From Schoenoplectus triqueter (lineage: Eukaryota; Streptophyta; Magnoliopsida; Poales; Cyperaceae), in contig CAXKVV010001927.1 in assembly GCA_964058805.1 (NCBI GenBank), forward strand, positions 1-33,135: a DNA stretch of 33,135 bases, in the 5' to 3' direction. Positions within the stretch are counted from its first letter, which is position 1; each line of letters starts with the position of its first letter. Below are positions 20,260 to 32,519 of this stretch, one piece after another. The position numbers and the translations under genes were made by a program. The notes under the pieces are model-generated. The model did no database searches. It worked only from the letters and a program-made list of their open reading frames with translations, and was not told the origin of the DNA.

Positions 20260-23200
20260 TCATTTGCTTTGCTTTGGAGTTTTCTTCAGTAAATTTTTAA
20301 AGAGGGGGCACACTTGCCTTTCTCTTGGTTTCCTTATTGCAATTGTAGTTGTTCCATTTGGAGTAGTAGTCGTGGCTGTGCTGGTACCAGCGGCAGGTTG
20401 CTGAGCTGGATCAGTTGGTATCAGAACTGCTTTGGCCTAAGCAGGGATTTATGTTCAATCAGAAATGAAAATTCTTTTGATACCATAAACGACAACAATT
20501 TATATATATATATATTTTTTGAACTTACCAATCTGCGGAATTGAAGATTGTAGAAGAGTTGGAGATACCGCTGTTTGGCTTGCCTTTGCTCTTTATTCAA
20601 CTGTCTCCAAAAACCATAAATTGATCCCATGTTTAACACTTTCGTTGCGTATATCTTCCATGTATAACTGCAAAAAAAAAAAAATCAATTTTGTGTTTAT
20701 AGTAGATTACCACTATTGGTTTAGGTTGGGTGTATACCATTCCATTATGCGTTTAAGACCATCGGTGGAAACCTTGTTCCAATAGCTGGGATCATCCCTG
20801 CATTTCTCAAAGAAATCTGCAATTTTATTGCCCGACTCATCGCCATTCAAGGGGTTGATATGGAAACCAGACACACCATCGACTATTATCTCTGCCGGGC
20901 CGCCTTGATTTGTTGCAAAGGTGGGGAGGCCACAGTTCATTGCCTCAATAACAGTCAACCCAAATGCTTCATACAAAGCAGGCTGACAAGAAAAAGACAA
21001 TAAAATAATAAAATGAATAAGGAGGGATGAGGGAATGGAGGGGGGCAGTACTTTTATGCAAATTTAGTCTTTACTATTTTCTCTGTATTAATCTATATTG
21101 ATACCTGAACAAATGCACCCTTTGTGTCAGCAATGATTCGGTAAAGCTCGCTGTTGCGGTTGCGGTCAGTCTGTGCCCGGATCCATCGGAGCTGACCTGT
21201 TAACTGATACTTTTGTATCAGAGACCTCATCTTGTTGATCTCCTTGATCTCTTCTCTATCTTTTGATTTTGAAGGATCTAATAGTCCAGCAACTACTACC
21301 AGGTTGACAAGGTCCCTCAGCCGCTTGTTTTTGCCATACCACTCGACCAAACCTGTTATGTTCTTCACAGTGTCGAGACGTGCCATTGAGAAAATTATGG
21401 GTTTCTTTCTGTCAGCTAGATAACCTCTGTTTAAAAAACAAGAGGTAATTAGTAAAAGTAAAATGGCAATGAAGTTTTGTACTGTTATTTCATTTTGCTT
21501 CATTGCATAGTTTGCATTATATAAACTGATAAGGGGCTCAAATGAAAAGTGTTTGATTAATTTTTCTTACACATGCTCATCATTTTCAACTTTGCTATAG
21601 AGAAGCTCCTCGATTTCTTGGTGGAAGTTTGTGAATCGTTTCTGTTTTTGTGTGTATGGGAAGTACACGGTCTGATCTGCACCTGGTGCACCAATGTTGA
21701 ATTTGGGGTCAAATACATTGATACCGGTTGCATACCGGCAAAGACCTGGCATGGTGAATGTGTAGTGGCTCTCATATTGTCCGGGCTTGTCTTTGCTGCA
21801 TCATTAATTAATATTAAAATAAAGTTAGTGATGGCAAACTATATGAAGTGAACACAGTAAATCTGTCATTTTTCTCTAATGCCAAATTGTAGCTGTTGTT
21901 TTTTTTAACTAACCTTCCAGCTATTTCCTGATAAGTGCTGGTGATAATGAAGTCGCTAGTGTTCATAGCAATCATGTCAGCTGTGAATTGGCATGAGAAA
22001 TGGTACTTCTGATCTAGTTCCTTCCATTTTACATCAGAATCTTCATACTTTGTTTTCTCCAGAGCATGCGCAATTGTCCCCTTTTTTATTTATAATGAGT
22101 TAAATTAAGCCATTATATATCATTCTATTACCTCTTTGTGGTAAAGAATTGTTTGGTAACCAAGTGTGGCATATGTACAAATGATTCAATATCTCCTTGA
22201 AATACTACGAAATTGTTCTTTCGAATGGAGAATTTTAATGGAATTTTTCATTGTTTGATTTAGTATTGTGGAATCATCAATGTTTCCATAAATTGTGATA
22301 TATAATCACATACCTGAGTAATTCCTAATTTGGTTGACACGAGAGAGGCAACCAAATTACCATCAGAGTAATTACCAATAATCAAGTCGGGCTTCCCCTC
22401 CATGTGGTCAACAATAGTAGTAGCTGCATCCTATAAAACCATGACAGATCAGTTAGTTTTAATACTCTTTTATACAGATCTCACACAATAACTTTGTACA
22501 CCATTGGCAGATGTTTTAACAGACCTGAGCATATCTCTCTAAATAAGGGTATATGTCAAACCGGGACACCCATTGATTAAGAACTCCAGTCTCGGTATGG
22601 AATGGTACACGAAGGATGTGGGAGTAGCTCGTGTTGAAAATTGGTTCAAGTTGTTGGTTGCATTTTGTTCCCTTGGCATCTGGTATCAGCCTTGTCACCT
22701 ATAGAAACAAAAACAAGAGAAACTTTTTTTTTGTTAAATAATACTCATACTGAATTACATACATTTATTGCTCTTGGTAGACAGATGTTTACCACAAGGA
22801 TTTGCGGTTTTATAGAAAGACCCATAAGCTTGATTCTTTGAAGAAGCTCTTCTTCGAATGCTCTTACTTGATCTAGAATGTACACCACCTGTTCAACAGA
22901 AAATTCAGTTTGATTAGTTTAGTAAATGGAAATAATGAGCTTCTTACAAAATTGTAGTTCAAATTTGGTATAAGGGAACTTCAGCTTGTTAAGATGATTT
23001 CTTTTGAATTAAAGTTGGAAACTTCATCTTTTTGTACCTGACCACCAGTGTCGGGCAAGCCGAGAACATTCTCTTGGCCAAAGTAACCATGCGGGGAAAA
23101 TATGACTATATTGAAAATACTAGGGACTCTACTGAAAAACTTCTCCAGGTTAGCTGGATCTGGTGCTTGTAGAACTTCAGAGAGGTAATTCACAGTCTCC

Positions 23201-24720
23201 TTGACATGTTCGGCAGTGTCACCCCACCCCTTCTCTAATCCCCATTCCTGAAATCTGTATTTTTGTGGTGTTAAAAAGAAGAATATACAAGACATTTTTA
23301 AGTAGTAGTTTGTAGTCTTTCTTCAAAAGAAACAAATGGAAAGTTAAAGACGATATTAAGTGCTTCTGTGTAGCTTATCTCAAGCATAAGCTTTACTTTT
23401 GTTTCATAAAATAAAAGCTGATATGATTGAAATTCACCAAATCTGATTTATGTATTTCATTGTCTGAAATAGGAGTACCTATGCTCAAATTTCTGGAAAG
23501 GAGTATTTCTTGGAAGCCCGCTGACGAAAACTTCAGCAAGAACCAAGGCAGTTTGAAGCTTGCTGATAGTATCAAGTGTATCATTGATCATTAATTTCTG
23601 CACACATCAAACAAACATAAATATGTGTTAAATTCCAATAGTAATAATTCTTTAATACTATTGCACTGATAAGTGAAATAATTAGTTATTACTAACTTCG
23701 CCACGGTAGTTAAGTCGAAGCAGGTAGTCCAACAGTGGCTGCATGCTGTCAGGCCTTTCTGCTAGCTTAGAAGACATGAATCTGGATACAAATTGCAGTC
23801 CATTTCCTATTGAAGATGGCAGAGTGAGACGCGGTGTTGACAGGTCGAGTGCCCCGAAATCAACTTCAAGGGCATTATCATCCTTTGCCCTGTAATGTTA
23901 CATGAAAATTAACACAGAAAAAGTCAATTAAATACAAACAAGAAGTATAATGCATATTAATTTATAATGATTGTTTCCATATTTTTACCAGTTTTCATCA
24001 TATAGTGTCTCCTTAAACTTAAGATACTCAGATGCTGTTATTCCTTCAACAGAGAGATCTTCTGCATGAACCTTGACATACTCCCATATTCCTGGGTTCG
24101 GCCGCACTGCAAATGCCATAAGTGGTGGAAGTACCACAGCTTCCTGAAATAATATGTACCAAATTCATATTACTTCTCAAGTTCAATATTGTGTGAGATC
24201 GATTCAATTACACCTATTGTATTGCTCCAGATTTTCCTTGGAACTGTCATTAGCAGCCAGGTTTATATGCAATTAAAATCCGAGCCACTGGGCAGGAGAG
24301 TAATTGCGCGTATTACCTGTGTAGAACAAATAATGTAGCCAAGGAAGCCTTCCATCAGTTTGTCTTTCTCAACTTTGTCATCCATCGATTTCTCAAGCTC
24401 ATCCATTAACGCCTGATTCTTCATTAGCCTCTTTCCTTTTGAGATGTACCTAAATTGCATCCACAAATCGTTAAAAGTACTGCTTGCAGAATGCAGCATT
24501 TGTATATTTACATGTACATTACTTTCAGATGTTCTGTGAAATGAACAAAAAAGGGACCATAGAAACCACTAAAAACAATGCATATGGTTATTTTGATGCA
24601 AGAGTTGTATGTTATATACCGTGCGAAGCATCGTTTCATCTGATAACGACTTTGTCTCAATGCATCTGGCATGCCATCAGCGATGCTATCTGATCGTTTG
24701 AAGCTAAGTGAAGCTGCCAT
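20260..24720 (-). CDS. SUS6: Sucrose synthase, SUS6/7 type
   Basis: Sucrose synthase reversibly converts sucrose and UDP to fructose and UDP-glucose, feeding cell wall, callose and starch synthesis. Exons in transcript order: 24720-24620, 24449-24317, 24143-23989, 23889-23697, 23597-23479, 23254-23038, 22888-22793, 22698-22525, 22430-22314, 22080-21914, 21795-21571, 21426-21105, 20982-20738, 20667-20529, 20436-20260. Phases agree and give 859 aa. The N-terminus has [19 protein letters not shown], characteristic of the SUS6/7 group, not the LTRxxS phosphorylation motif of SUS1-type enzymes. [30 protein letters not shown], the UDP-binding R582/K587 (MARLDTVK) and the E678/E686 EX7E motif are all present. 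A basic tail extends beyond the catalytic core (residues 802-859), shorter than in Arabidopsis SUS6 (about 940 aa). The exact clade member is uncertain, and an alternative 3' exon is possible. Confidence 0.93.
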
Positions 24721-24848
24721 TCTTTTGTATGGATGAACCTGTGTTTTTCTGTTATTTTGGGTTGGGGGTGGTGGATTTACTTAATTTTAATGACTCTTTT
24801 GTTATCAAAGGAATTGTTTTTATGTAGCATTCTAACTAGGTTGAGGCC

Positions 24849-24855
24849 ATTTATA
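24849..24855 (-). promoter_or_regulatory. Candidate TATA box of sucrose synthase
   Basis: TATAAAT on the minus strand lies about 130 bases upstream of the ATG, which would place transcription start near 24820 and give a leader of about 100 bases. There is no other support. Confidence 0.45.
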
Positions 24856-24859
24856 GAAA

Positions 24860-27090
24860 CATGGTATTGGGTTTCATTAGGAAATTGCTTGCTGGAATAG
24901 CAAGAGGGACAGAAGGAGAAGGCATTTTCCCCTGGGACTGAGACAAGTTATTCCAAAGAAATATATGGGGGCAAGAAAGGGATTTCCCCGTTGTCTAATT
25001 AATGAAATGTCTTAATTTTCTTTGATGGTTTCTCAATTCCTTTGGAATTAATCTTAAATTACTTTTCAAAACAAGCTTTCTACGTTTTAAACACCGCCAC
25101 ATAAGTTGCATTATTTGTTACGTCTGAAATGCTACACGGAACGCACGTGACATGGAATATTTGTTAGATGACTAACAAAAGCATATAACTTATGTTACCA
25201 CTTTCTAAGGTATCTCATTTATTGTGTTTTATCTAAAGGGCGTAATTTTCCGCAAGGAATTAATATAAAAGATTTGGCAATTATATATATATATATATAA
25301 AAAAGATTATGATTTTGTAATTGCATACTTCAAATATGATATCTGCTATCTACCTCAAAAGAAAATGATATTATATCTTACACATATCAGACATATCAAA
25401 GTTGACAAAATTTGATGCAAAATTTGTAACTTCATCAAATGATTTGAAATACACGGTCTCTATTTATCAACAAGGTAACAACAACAATCAATCAAATTGC
25501 ATGAAACACTATTATTCCTTTTACACAGGTTCTTATCTGAAAGGTTCCAGTTCAGACTTCAGACCCACCGATGATAATTGAACTTAAACCCAGACCCGGT
25601 CCATAGCAAAGAAAAGCTATGTTTGCCAAACCCAGGCCCGGCCCAGTCCGAGGGGAGTTCATCGCAAGTTGTATGGTTTGGTAGAAGAACTGTGCGTGTG
25701 AGGCATGCACGTGTTTATCACTTTTTATTGCTTAGTACATTTTTGCTTGATGAATCACACTAGAGGCGACCAAGGCAAAGAAAGGCAGCTTAACCAGCTC
25801 TTTTGGCTGAATAATAAACAAAGTTGTAACTTTGATTACATATCAGACCGGAAAAACAAAAGCTAGCTCAGTCAATTTGCCACGTATTCACCAGTGAAGC
25901 AAATAGAGAAAACAATACACATTTTCTACAAGCATAACTTGGACATATATAATCAGGAAATTTAGTCAAACACTTGATGTGCATGCCAAGTCCTGTAGCC
26001 AGCAAAACCCAAATTGGATCTACTGACACAAGTTAACATGTGTCATTCAACATTAAGGAACAGGAGAGAGCTGATTTTATGGTTCAAATAGAAAAACTAA
26101 CCTCAAACCAGTGACCAAGCAGTTGTGATGAAAAAGTCTAATTAGTAATTATTATGACATGCCCTCTGCTCTGCTAGTTCGATTCTGTACTGTAAGGTGT
26201 CAATTTGTGGAGACAAGTTTCTATACAACAAAATAACAAGCATAATAATTATTTTATAAATAGAGCTTTCAATAATCACTGATATATTACTTTTCATGTC
26301 TCTATCGAAATTTAAACATACATCACTTCATAGAGAAACCCAGTACCATATATACTAAACCTGCACTTCAACAAACATAATAATTAATAAACATATCACT
26401 TGTCATTCAGTCTAGTTACTGGAAATCAGAACCTTATTTGACTAAGTTCAAAATATGTGGATTAATACTGATCCTCAAACTTCACAAATCAACTGCAATA
26501 AAAATATTCTGTAACAAAATTATTGACAGTTTTTGGTTGTCAAGGTGAAGCGCCGTACAGAAATATATGCTACATATAGGACTGTAGCTGGCTTTATAAA
26601 AAAAATATTGTTGTTTCTATCGTTGATTTGTTTATTTTAAGAGAACAATAATTAGGTTGTTAATTATGTTTGGGGTCAATAAATAGTTAAATAAAGGAGC
26701 AAAAATATTATACTTGTTTGAATTAAAAAAAATATTGAATTAAAAATTTAAACATCCTTTTCTTGTAATGGTTCGACGCATTGCTCAATTTAGCCATGAA
26801 CCACACTTAGAATATGATCTGGCATAGATAACAATATGATATTATTGTCACTGTCAGCCTTTTTTTATTTCTAATGTTATTGTATTATTATAATTTAGTC
26901 AAGTCACAATCTAATCGAGGTAAACCGCAAAATATTATTTTTTTAAATACGATGTGCCAGAAAATAAAATAAAAAACGAGAAAAAAAATGCTGAACGAAG
27001 TGCCTGTTCATGTCAGAAAAAAAAAACAAAATAAAATGCATTAAATAAGCTAAAAATATGACAAGTCAACGATTGTTTAACGAAAGCTTC
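24860..27090. other. Intergenic region between divergent genes
   Basis: This AT-rich spacer lies between the sucrose synthase start (minus) and the Rab5 start (plus), so it should contain both promoters. I recognise no gene. A short TA microsatellite is at about 25280-25300. A CCGGGTC/GGCCCGG-rich patch near 25590-25650 resembles the repeat at 31045-31474. Confidence 0.5.
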
Positions 27091-27160
27091 ACGTCTCCCA
27101 CTTGTCTTTCCTTTCCCCTCCGACCCCCTTCTCCATTTTTCGAATTTTAATTTGGGCTTC

Positions 27161-27187
27161 TCGCTCCTCTCGCTCCTCTCGCTCTTG
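27161..27187 (+). repeat. 9-bp tandem repeat in Rab5 leader
   Basis: TCGCTCCTC is repeated at 27161-27169 and 27170-27178, with a third diverged copy to 27187. It ends 5 bases before the Rab5 ATG, so it is almost certainly in the transcribed leader, and it resembles the pyrimidine-rich tracts common there. Confidence 0.8.
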
Positions 27188-27192
27188 CTGAG

Positions 27193-30100
27193 ATGGCGAC
27201 AACTGGACATAGCAACAACATTATCAACGCCAAGCTTGTAAGTCCTCTTCTCTCTGTCTAAGTTCACTCCTTGATTGCTGCTCTTTTTTCTAGTTTCTTC
27301 GAATCTTGTATTAAGTTGTGGAATTGGGTAGGGGTTTGGAGTGCATGATCTTAGTTTCAATCTAGGAGTTATGATGGAAAGGTGAAATCTACGATTCACG
27401 GCGAATTCCCGTGATTATGTAATTTCTCGTAAAGGTGGTGTTGGCGTGTTCTTTTAGTCAACTCTAATCTGGAATTGAATGGGAACCAATTTGTTTCTAA
27501 TTTCTTTCTTACTGGTGATTTGTAGCTCTGATAGGGGTGATCAAGTACTAGTTAGGTTCGCCAAAGGTTGAATAAGGATACTTACGGTAGTGTTGGAATT
27601 AAGCTTGAGTCAAGGAGTTGCGTATCTGGATTTGTAATTCCGGACTTCTATATTTCTAGCAATGCAGCGTGTATACATACTATGGAAAGGAGTGCTGTGA
27701 ACATGATAAAGGGAAAATGAAGAATTCGAGGAGAAAGGAGTTGGAAGTCTGACATGTAAAATAAATTATTAGTTCTACACCATCCTAAAACATGTTCTAA
27801 AGCTACCACAATACTACCCATACAAAACATATTGGCTTGTTATTTATGATGTCCATTACATTCCCTTTTTTTATATCCTTTCTTCAATTTCAGGTATTGC
27901 TTGGTGATATGGGAACAGGAAAATCTAGTCTTGTACTACGATTTATTAAAGGGCAATTTCTTGAATTTCAGGTACCTGTTATCTGGTTATTATTACATTT
28001 TTTTTGACAAAAAGGCAACATTGCCCATTTCAATTTCTGAAACATTAAGTTACAGAGTTTTCTGCTGATCACAAAACAACCATGCCACAGAGTCAAACCC
28101 TGAACCTAATTATGCCCCCATAGAGAAGACTCAGGCTCACACCCGGCGTCATCAAGCACCACAAAATAAAGGATAGTTCCACAATAGGCATCCTAAGTGT
28201 AGCATCTATTATATGGAACTAACCTCTTTATCTGGCTACATCTCAGCTCTCAATTTTGCATCATTGTCTTCTCTGTAAAACACAATCTAGCCATACTACT
28301 ATTAAAAGTTCAACATCCACAAACAAACAAAACGGCATCACAGTTCTGCCAGCATTAACACAGTACCACTTAGCACAAAACAAGCAACATATCAAGTAAG
28401 AGATAGGCAACATAGGTATAACAGCACAATCAATGTCAACTCAACCAATCCTCAGCAGAGGAGCAGCAGCCTGGAGGGGGATCATATCCAACGAGGCCGG
28501 CGTCCACTTGCCCAATTTTCTTTTCACCGCTCCATCAAGTGGTTATTATTACATTGACACTGTTGTTTCCATTTTCAATGTGTACCAAATTTACCGTCAG
28601 ACAAACTTCCAAGCTTTCCAGCACGGGCTGTAGAATTCTATCTTGGAGTTAGCAACCTTCCTATCCTGTGGCTGTGGGTGCTTGTTTCAAGCTTGTTGAT
28701 CTCAAATAAATATACTTTGTTTCATTTCTTTGTCATCATTGTTATCCAATACCTCAAATTTAGGTAATATTGGCATCCATTGGAAATAATCTCTATTTAA
28801 TTGTATTCCATACCAGGAATCAACAATTGGTGCGGCATTCTTTTCTCAAACCCTAGCTTTGAATGATGCGATGGTAAAGTTTGAGATCTGGGATACAGCT
28901 GGACAGGAGCGATACCATAGTCTCGCTCCCATGTACTACCGTGGGGCCGCTGCGGCTGTAATTGTCTATGACATCACCAGCAATGTGAGATCTTTAGTGC
29001 TTTTAAATTCTAAATTTTATTTTACTTGGTGGGACTCGTGTGAATACGTACTTGGTTATATATCTTTCATACCTGAATATTCCAATGTCAAAATATGGCC
29101 AGTCTATCTCCCTACCATTTGGTTAATACAACATAATTTGGGAAGGAGAAGAGGGGGGGGGGGGGGGGGGTACTTTGAGTCCTCTTCAAGAAATTAGAAG
29201 ATGGTTGATTGCTGTTTATTCTGAGAGGGGTCTGGGCATGCCATATTTTTTCTTGTTTTGCATGTTCATATAATATTATGCTTCTACACTGGGCCTGATA
29301 TGAAGCTGTTGCTTTTTATTTTTATTTCAAGGGAAGTCCCTTTTGAACTGTTTACACTTGCTAGACCTGAAAATTGGGTTTTAATCCATAATACATGGTT
29401 GCCACTTCACTTTTCCCTTATCTACAAAGGTTTTTCTGACTACTCTTTTTGTCCTCCCTTTTCCACTATACAAAGGGTGTTTATGATATTTTTCGTGTTT
29501 ATTGTCGATATTTCCCATTCTATGGTGTTCAAGTTATTTTGGGTTGCTCACAGAGGCTCAAGTTATTGTCATCATTATCATTCTCATTGTTCTCATCATA
29601 ATTATTACCAGTATCATTGTCATTATTACTATTGTTGATTTTTATATTTGAGATTTCTTATCTCTATACTTTCAGATTGGGTTTCATTTCTAGCATATCC
29701 CATTTTATTTGGGATTAAAGGCTTTGTTGTGTTGTTATAAAATACTTCTTTGTTTGTAGGAATCTTTTGAGCGAGCTAAGAAATGGGTGGTTGAGCTACA
29801 GAAACAAGGTTTGAAGGATCGAATATCAACATTTGTTTATTGCAGAAATATTTTAATTTATTGGGAATTTATGCTGAAATGGAGTTACATGTAGGTAATC
29901 CCAATATGGTGATGGCTCTAGCTGGTAACAAGGCTGACTTGGAAGATAGAAGAAAGGTTTCCGCGGATGTAAGTTTCTACTTCATTTATTTGGTCGTTTA
30001 TAATTTCTAATACTTTTGTTTTCTGTATCTTCATCATCTCGTTGTGGGCTTCTTACCAAGATGTTTACGTGCGTCTGTTTTGAATTGAATGCAGGATGCC

Positions 30101-30495
30101 CGTGCATATTCTGAGGAGAATGCCCTTTATTTTATCGAGACATCAGCAAAAACAGCTATTAATGTTAATGATATGTTTTATGAGATTGGTGAGATTCCCT
30201 TATCTTATATATAAAAAATCAGATTAAATTAGTTATAACATGTTTGAAATGTCAAATTGGAATTAAATCCTATAATTCTAGCATACTTGGGTATCGTCTT
30301 TACTTCTTCATGATTTTCTGTAATGGTTTTGAATTGGAAACTATGTGATGGTTGCTTATGGATCAAATCTGTTTCTCCATTGTAGCAAGGAGGCTGCCGC
30401 GTGCTCAGCCAATGCAAAACCCAGCTGTGGTGGCTCTCTCTGATGGGCCTGCTGGACAGAGGTCTCAGACTTCTTCTACATGTTGCAGCACTTAG
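27193..30495 (+). CDS. RABF2: Rab5-type small GTPase (RABF2, ARA7/RHA1-like)
   Basis: Rab5 GTPases switch between GDP and GTP forms on endosomes and control traffic to the vacuole. Exons: 27193-27237, 27894-27971, 28817-28984, 29760-29808, 29895-29968, 30095-30188, 30386-30495; phases agree and give 205 aa, the usual family length. The nucleotide-binding elements are intact: GDMGTGKS (residues 19-26), the switch I region [17 protein letters not shown] with catalytic Q71, NKAD (125-128) and ETSAK (153-157). The C-terminus is CCST, giving a double cysteine for geranylgeranylation. This marks it as conventional RABF2 rather than RABF1/ARA6, which lacks the cysteines and is N-acylated. The start [15 protein letters not shown] fits RABF2. 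The second intron holds an antisense retroposed segment. ARA7 and RHA1 orthology cannot be separated here. Confidence 0.95.
28000..28539 (-). mobile_element. Retroposed segment in Rab5 intron (540 bp, antisense)
   Basis: Exact copies of TGGTTATTATTACATT lie at 27984-27999 and 28540-28555, a 16-bp target-site duplication. The inserted sequence starts with a T-run next to the left copy, so on the minus strand it ends in poly(A), the mark of LINE-type retroposition. Its minus-strand 5' end has an open stretch of about 33 codons (starting [19 protein letters not shown]) and then a stop and about 430 bases of untranslated-like sequence. This would fit the 3' end of a processed transcript or a 5'-truncated LINE. 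I recognise neither source. Confidence 0.75.
29153..29170. repeat. G18 homopolymer in Rab5 intron
   Basis: Eighteen consecutive G bases lie in the intron 28985-29759. Such runs are unstable and error-prone in assemblies. Confidence 0.9.
29563..29637. repeat. Imperfect TCA/TTA trinucleotide repeat
   Basis: About 75 bases of degenerate trinucleotides (TCA, TTA, TTG and their mixtures) lie in the same Rab5 intron as the G run. This is an old, decayed microsatellite. Confidence 0.7.
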
Positions 30496-30499
30496 GTAA

Positions 30500-32075
30500 A
30501 ATCAGTTCTAGATCATATACTCAAATAGAACTAGCTAAGGATATACCTGCATTAAGTTTCGTTTATTGCTTTGAAGTGCAGAGGTGATGATTGACAAAAA
30601 AATATTGAATCGGAGTACATAGAAGATTTTTCTTGCAAATCTTACCTTTGAAGTCAAATTTCTCAGTCTTCCTGGGGTGTCGGTTGTAATTAATTTGGCA
30701 ACAACATGGTATTTCTACTGTCAGTGTGACGTGATTGCTCAAGTGTTATTTGGTTTTTAAACATTTCGTTTTCTTCTATTTACACTTGAGAAGTGGGCAT
30801 TATTTGACTAGAAGAGCAAAAGCCATAATTTGTTAACAACAGAATTCAACTTCTTCTCATAATCTATGTTCTGCATTATTCTGATATTACATACACAAAA
30901 AGAGTACATATGGCTAATTAAATGAATTATATATCCAAATTTAATTGTGATAGGAGTAGCATCTGTTCTCTTGTAAGTTGTAGTTATTTAATGGGGATAG
31001 GTTAGGTGGATGAGTAGTTGAGGTACAAGTTGGGTTTCAATGGATCGGGTCGGGTCGGGTCGGGTTCAGGTCAGGATATATTATTTTATTATTTTTCTTG
31101 ATCTGATCCGAACCCGATCCGTTTAAATTCGGGTCAAATTTTTTTGACTCATATCCGATCCAACCCTATGACCTGATCCAACCTATGTAAAATAAATAAT
31201 TAATAATTAATTATTTTTACATAATTTTAAGCAATTAGTGTATAATTAATATATATTTAAGCTTTAATTAGTACTAAATCACAAAATTATTTTAGAAAAC
31301 ATAATTAATCGGGTCGGGTCAACCCGACCCGATTCGAGTCAAAAAAGTTAAACTCATACCCGATCAATTTATTTTCGGATTATGTCGGATTGGATTGAAT
31401 TCAGATCGGATCGAATTAACCCGTCGGGTCGGATTCATCCGTCGGGTCGGATTCATCCGTCGGGTCAGGTTAACTAATGTGATTTTTATTGGAGTGAAGT
31501 CTTTGGTAGTTGCGTCAAATGGCAGGTGGAATTCAAAGAGTTGCATTAGGTAGTACAACTGTATGCTCTGTAAGCTTGGTGAGTTGGTACAAAATTATCT
31601 ACGGGTCATCAAAGTTTTTTCTTTTTTTTTTTAAAAAAAAAAGAAGAAAACATTTTGTCAAGATTTATGAGATCTTAAAATTGTACATGTAGCTTATAAA
31701 ACTAGGAATGAAAGTCTCAAAATATTAGTCCAAACTTTGCCAATTCAGGGAAACAACAATTATTGATGCAAGGGAGTGGATACAGAGAGACCAATTTCGA
31801 TCTTAGGTGTTTGAATTGGATGATGCATATTAGAATCAGAGGGTCCTCCGATCAAAATTTCGATCTTATGTGATTTTATTGCTTATACCAGTACTTTCTT
31901 GTTTTTTTGTGCCGGCATAAGATGAAAGAATCAGAAAAGATTGATAAGAGACCTTTAACTGGTGAGAGAAGAAGCAAAGGGAAGAAAATCTTGTTCCGAA
32001 GTTATTTGATGTAGGAAACAAGAGTTCCTTCATTCAAATTCAGATCCGTCTTGTTCTCTCTGATAGTCTGGTTAA
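30500..32075. other. Region downstream of Rab5, repeats but no gene
   Basis: The first few hundred bases probably include the Rab5 3' UTR. A GGGTC-rich repeat follows at 31045-31474. I see no protein-coding frame with recognisable similarity. Confidence 0.5.
31045..31474. repeat. GGGTC-rich repeat with AT-rich core
   Basis: About four tandem GGGTC units occur at 31045-31065. A perfect 13-bp inverted repeat (AATCGGGTCGGGT and its complement with a CA loop) occurs at 31307-31334. Three tandem 18-bp units beginning CCGTCGGGTCGGATT start at 31421, the last diverging. An AT-rich core of about 200 bases separates the two sides, and GATCCGAACCCGATCC-type motifs recur throughout. It is non-coding. 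I cannot assign a family. Confidence 0.75.
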
Positions 32076-32092
32076 TTAAAATCTGGTGATTG

Positions 32093-32519
32093 GGTAGCAT
32101 ACAAGCCACAAATACGGACCACACGATCATACAAGCCTGGATGACGGCATGCCAAACTGACAGACAACACTCATGGGCAGCATACATGTAGGAGATATGG
32201 AAGGAAAGAAACCGACGGCTATTCTAGGGCCACCGGCATCATCCCAATATGGCGCAGGACCGGTCTACATTGGAGCTCCAGCAATGGAAAAGTGCATACT
32301 GTGCACAATAAAGGAGGTCAGTACCAACATAAGCGACACACAAAATTAGGGGTCATGATGATTAGGATATTGCAATAAGCTAGATACTTATAATAGACAT
32401 ATCAGTCACTATTTATTCTAGTCACCATCTCTCTAAATTCTAATTCTCTTGCTGTAAACTCTTCTTATTTTATTTAATGAAATCAAAATAGTAGGTTTTT
32501 CACCGGCTACTTCAAAAAA
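32093..32519 (+). mobile_element. Second retroposed segment with poly(A) end (427 bp)
   Basis: AAAATCTGGTGATTG occurs exactly at 32078-32092 and 32520-32534, a 15-bp target-site duplication. The insert ends in an A-run directly before the right copy, so it is a plus-strand product of LINE-type retroposition. A clean reading frame of 33 codons starts at the left edge (beginning GSIQATNTDHTI) and ends at a TAG near 32190. The rest looks like 3' untranslated sequence, with AATGAAAT near 32477. It may be a 5'-truncated processed transcript or LINE; the source is not recognised. A 48-codon ATG frame at 32197-32349 is also open but has no recognisable features. Confidence 0.7.

Noticed and set aside
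28433..28633. 66-codon plus-strand frame in the Rab5 intron
   Set aside because: It crosses the retroposed segment boundary and its target-site duplication, so it cannot be an old coding unit.
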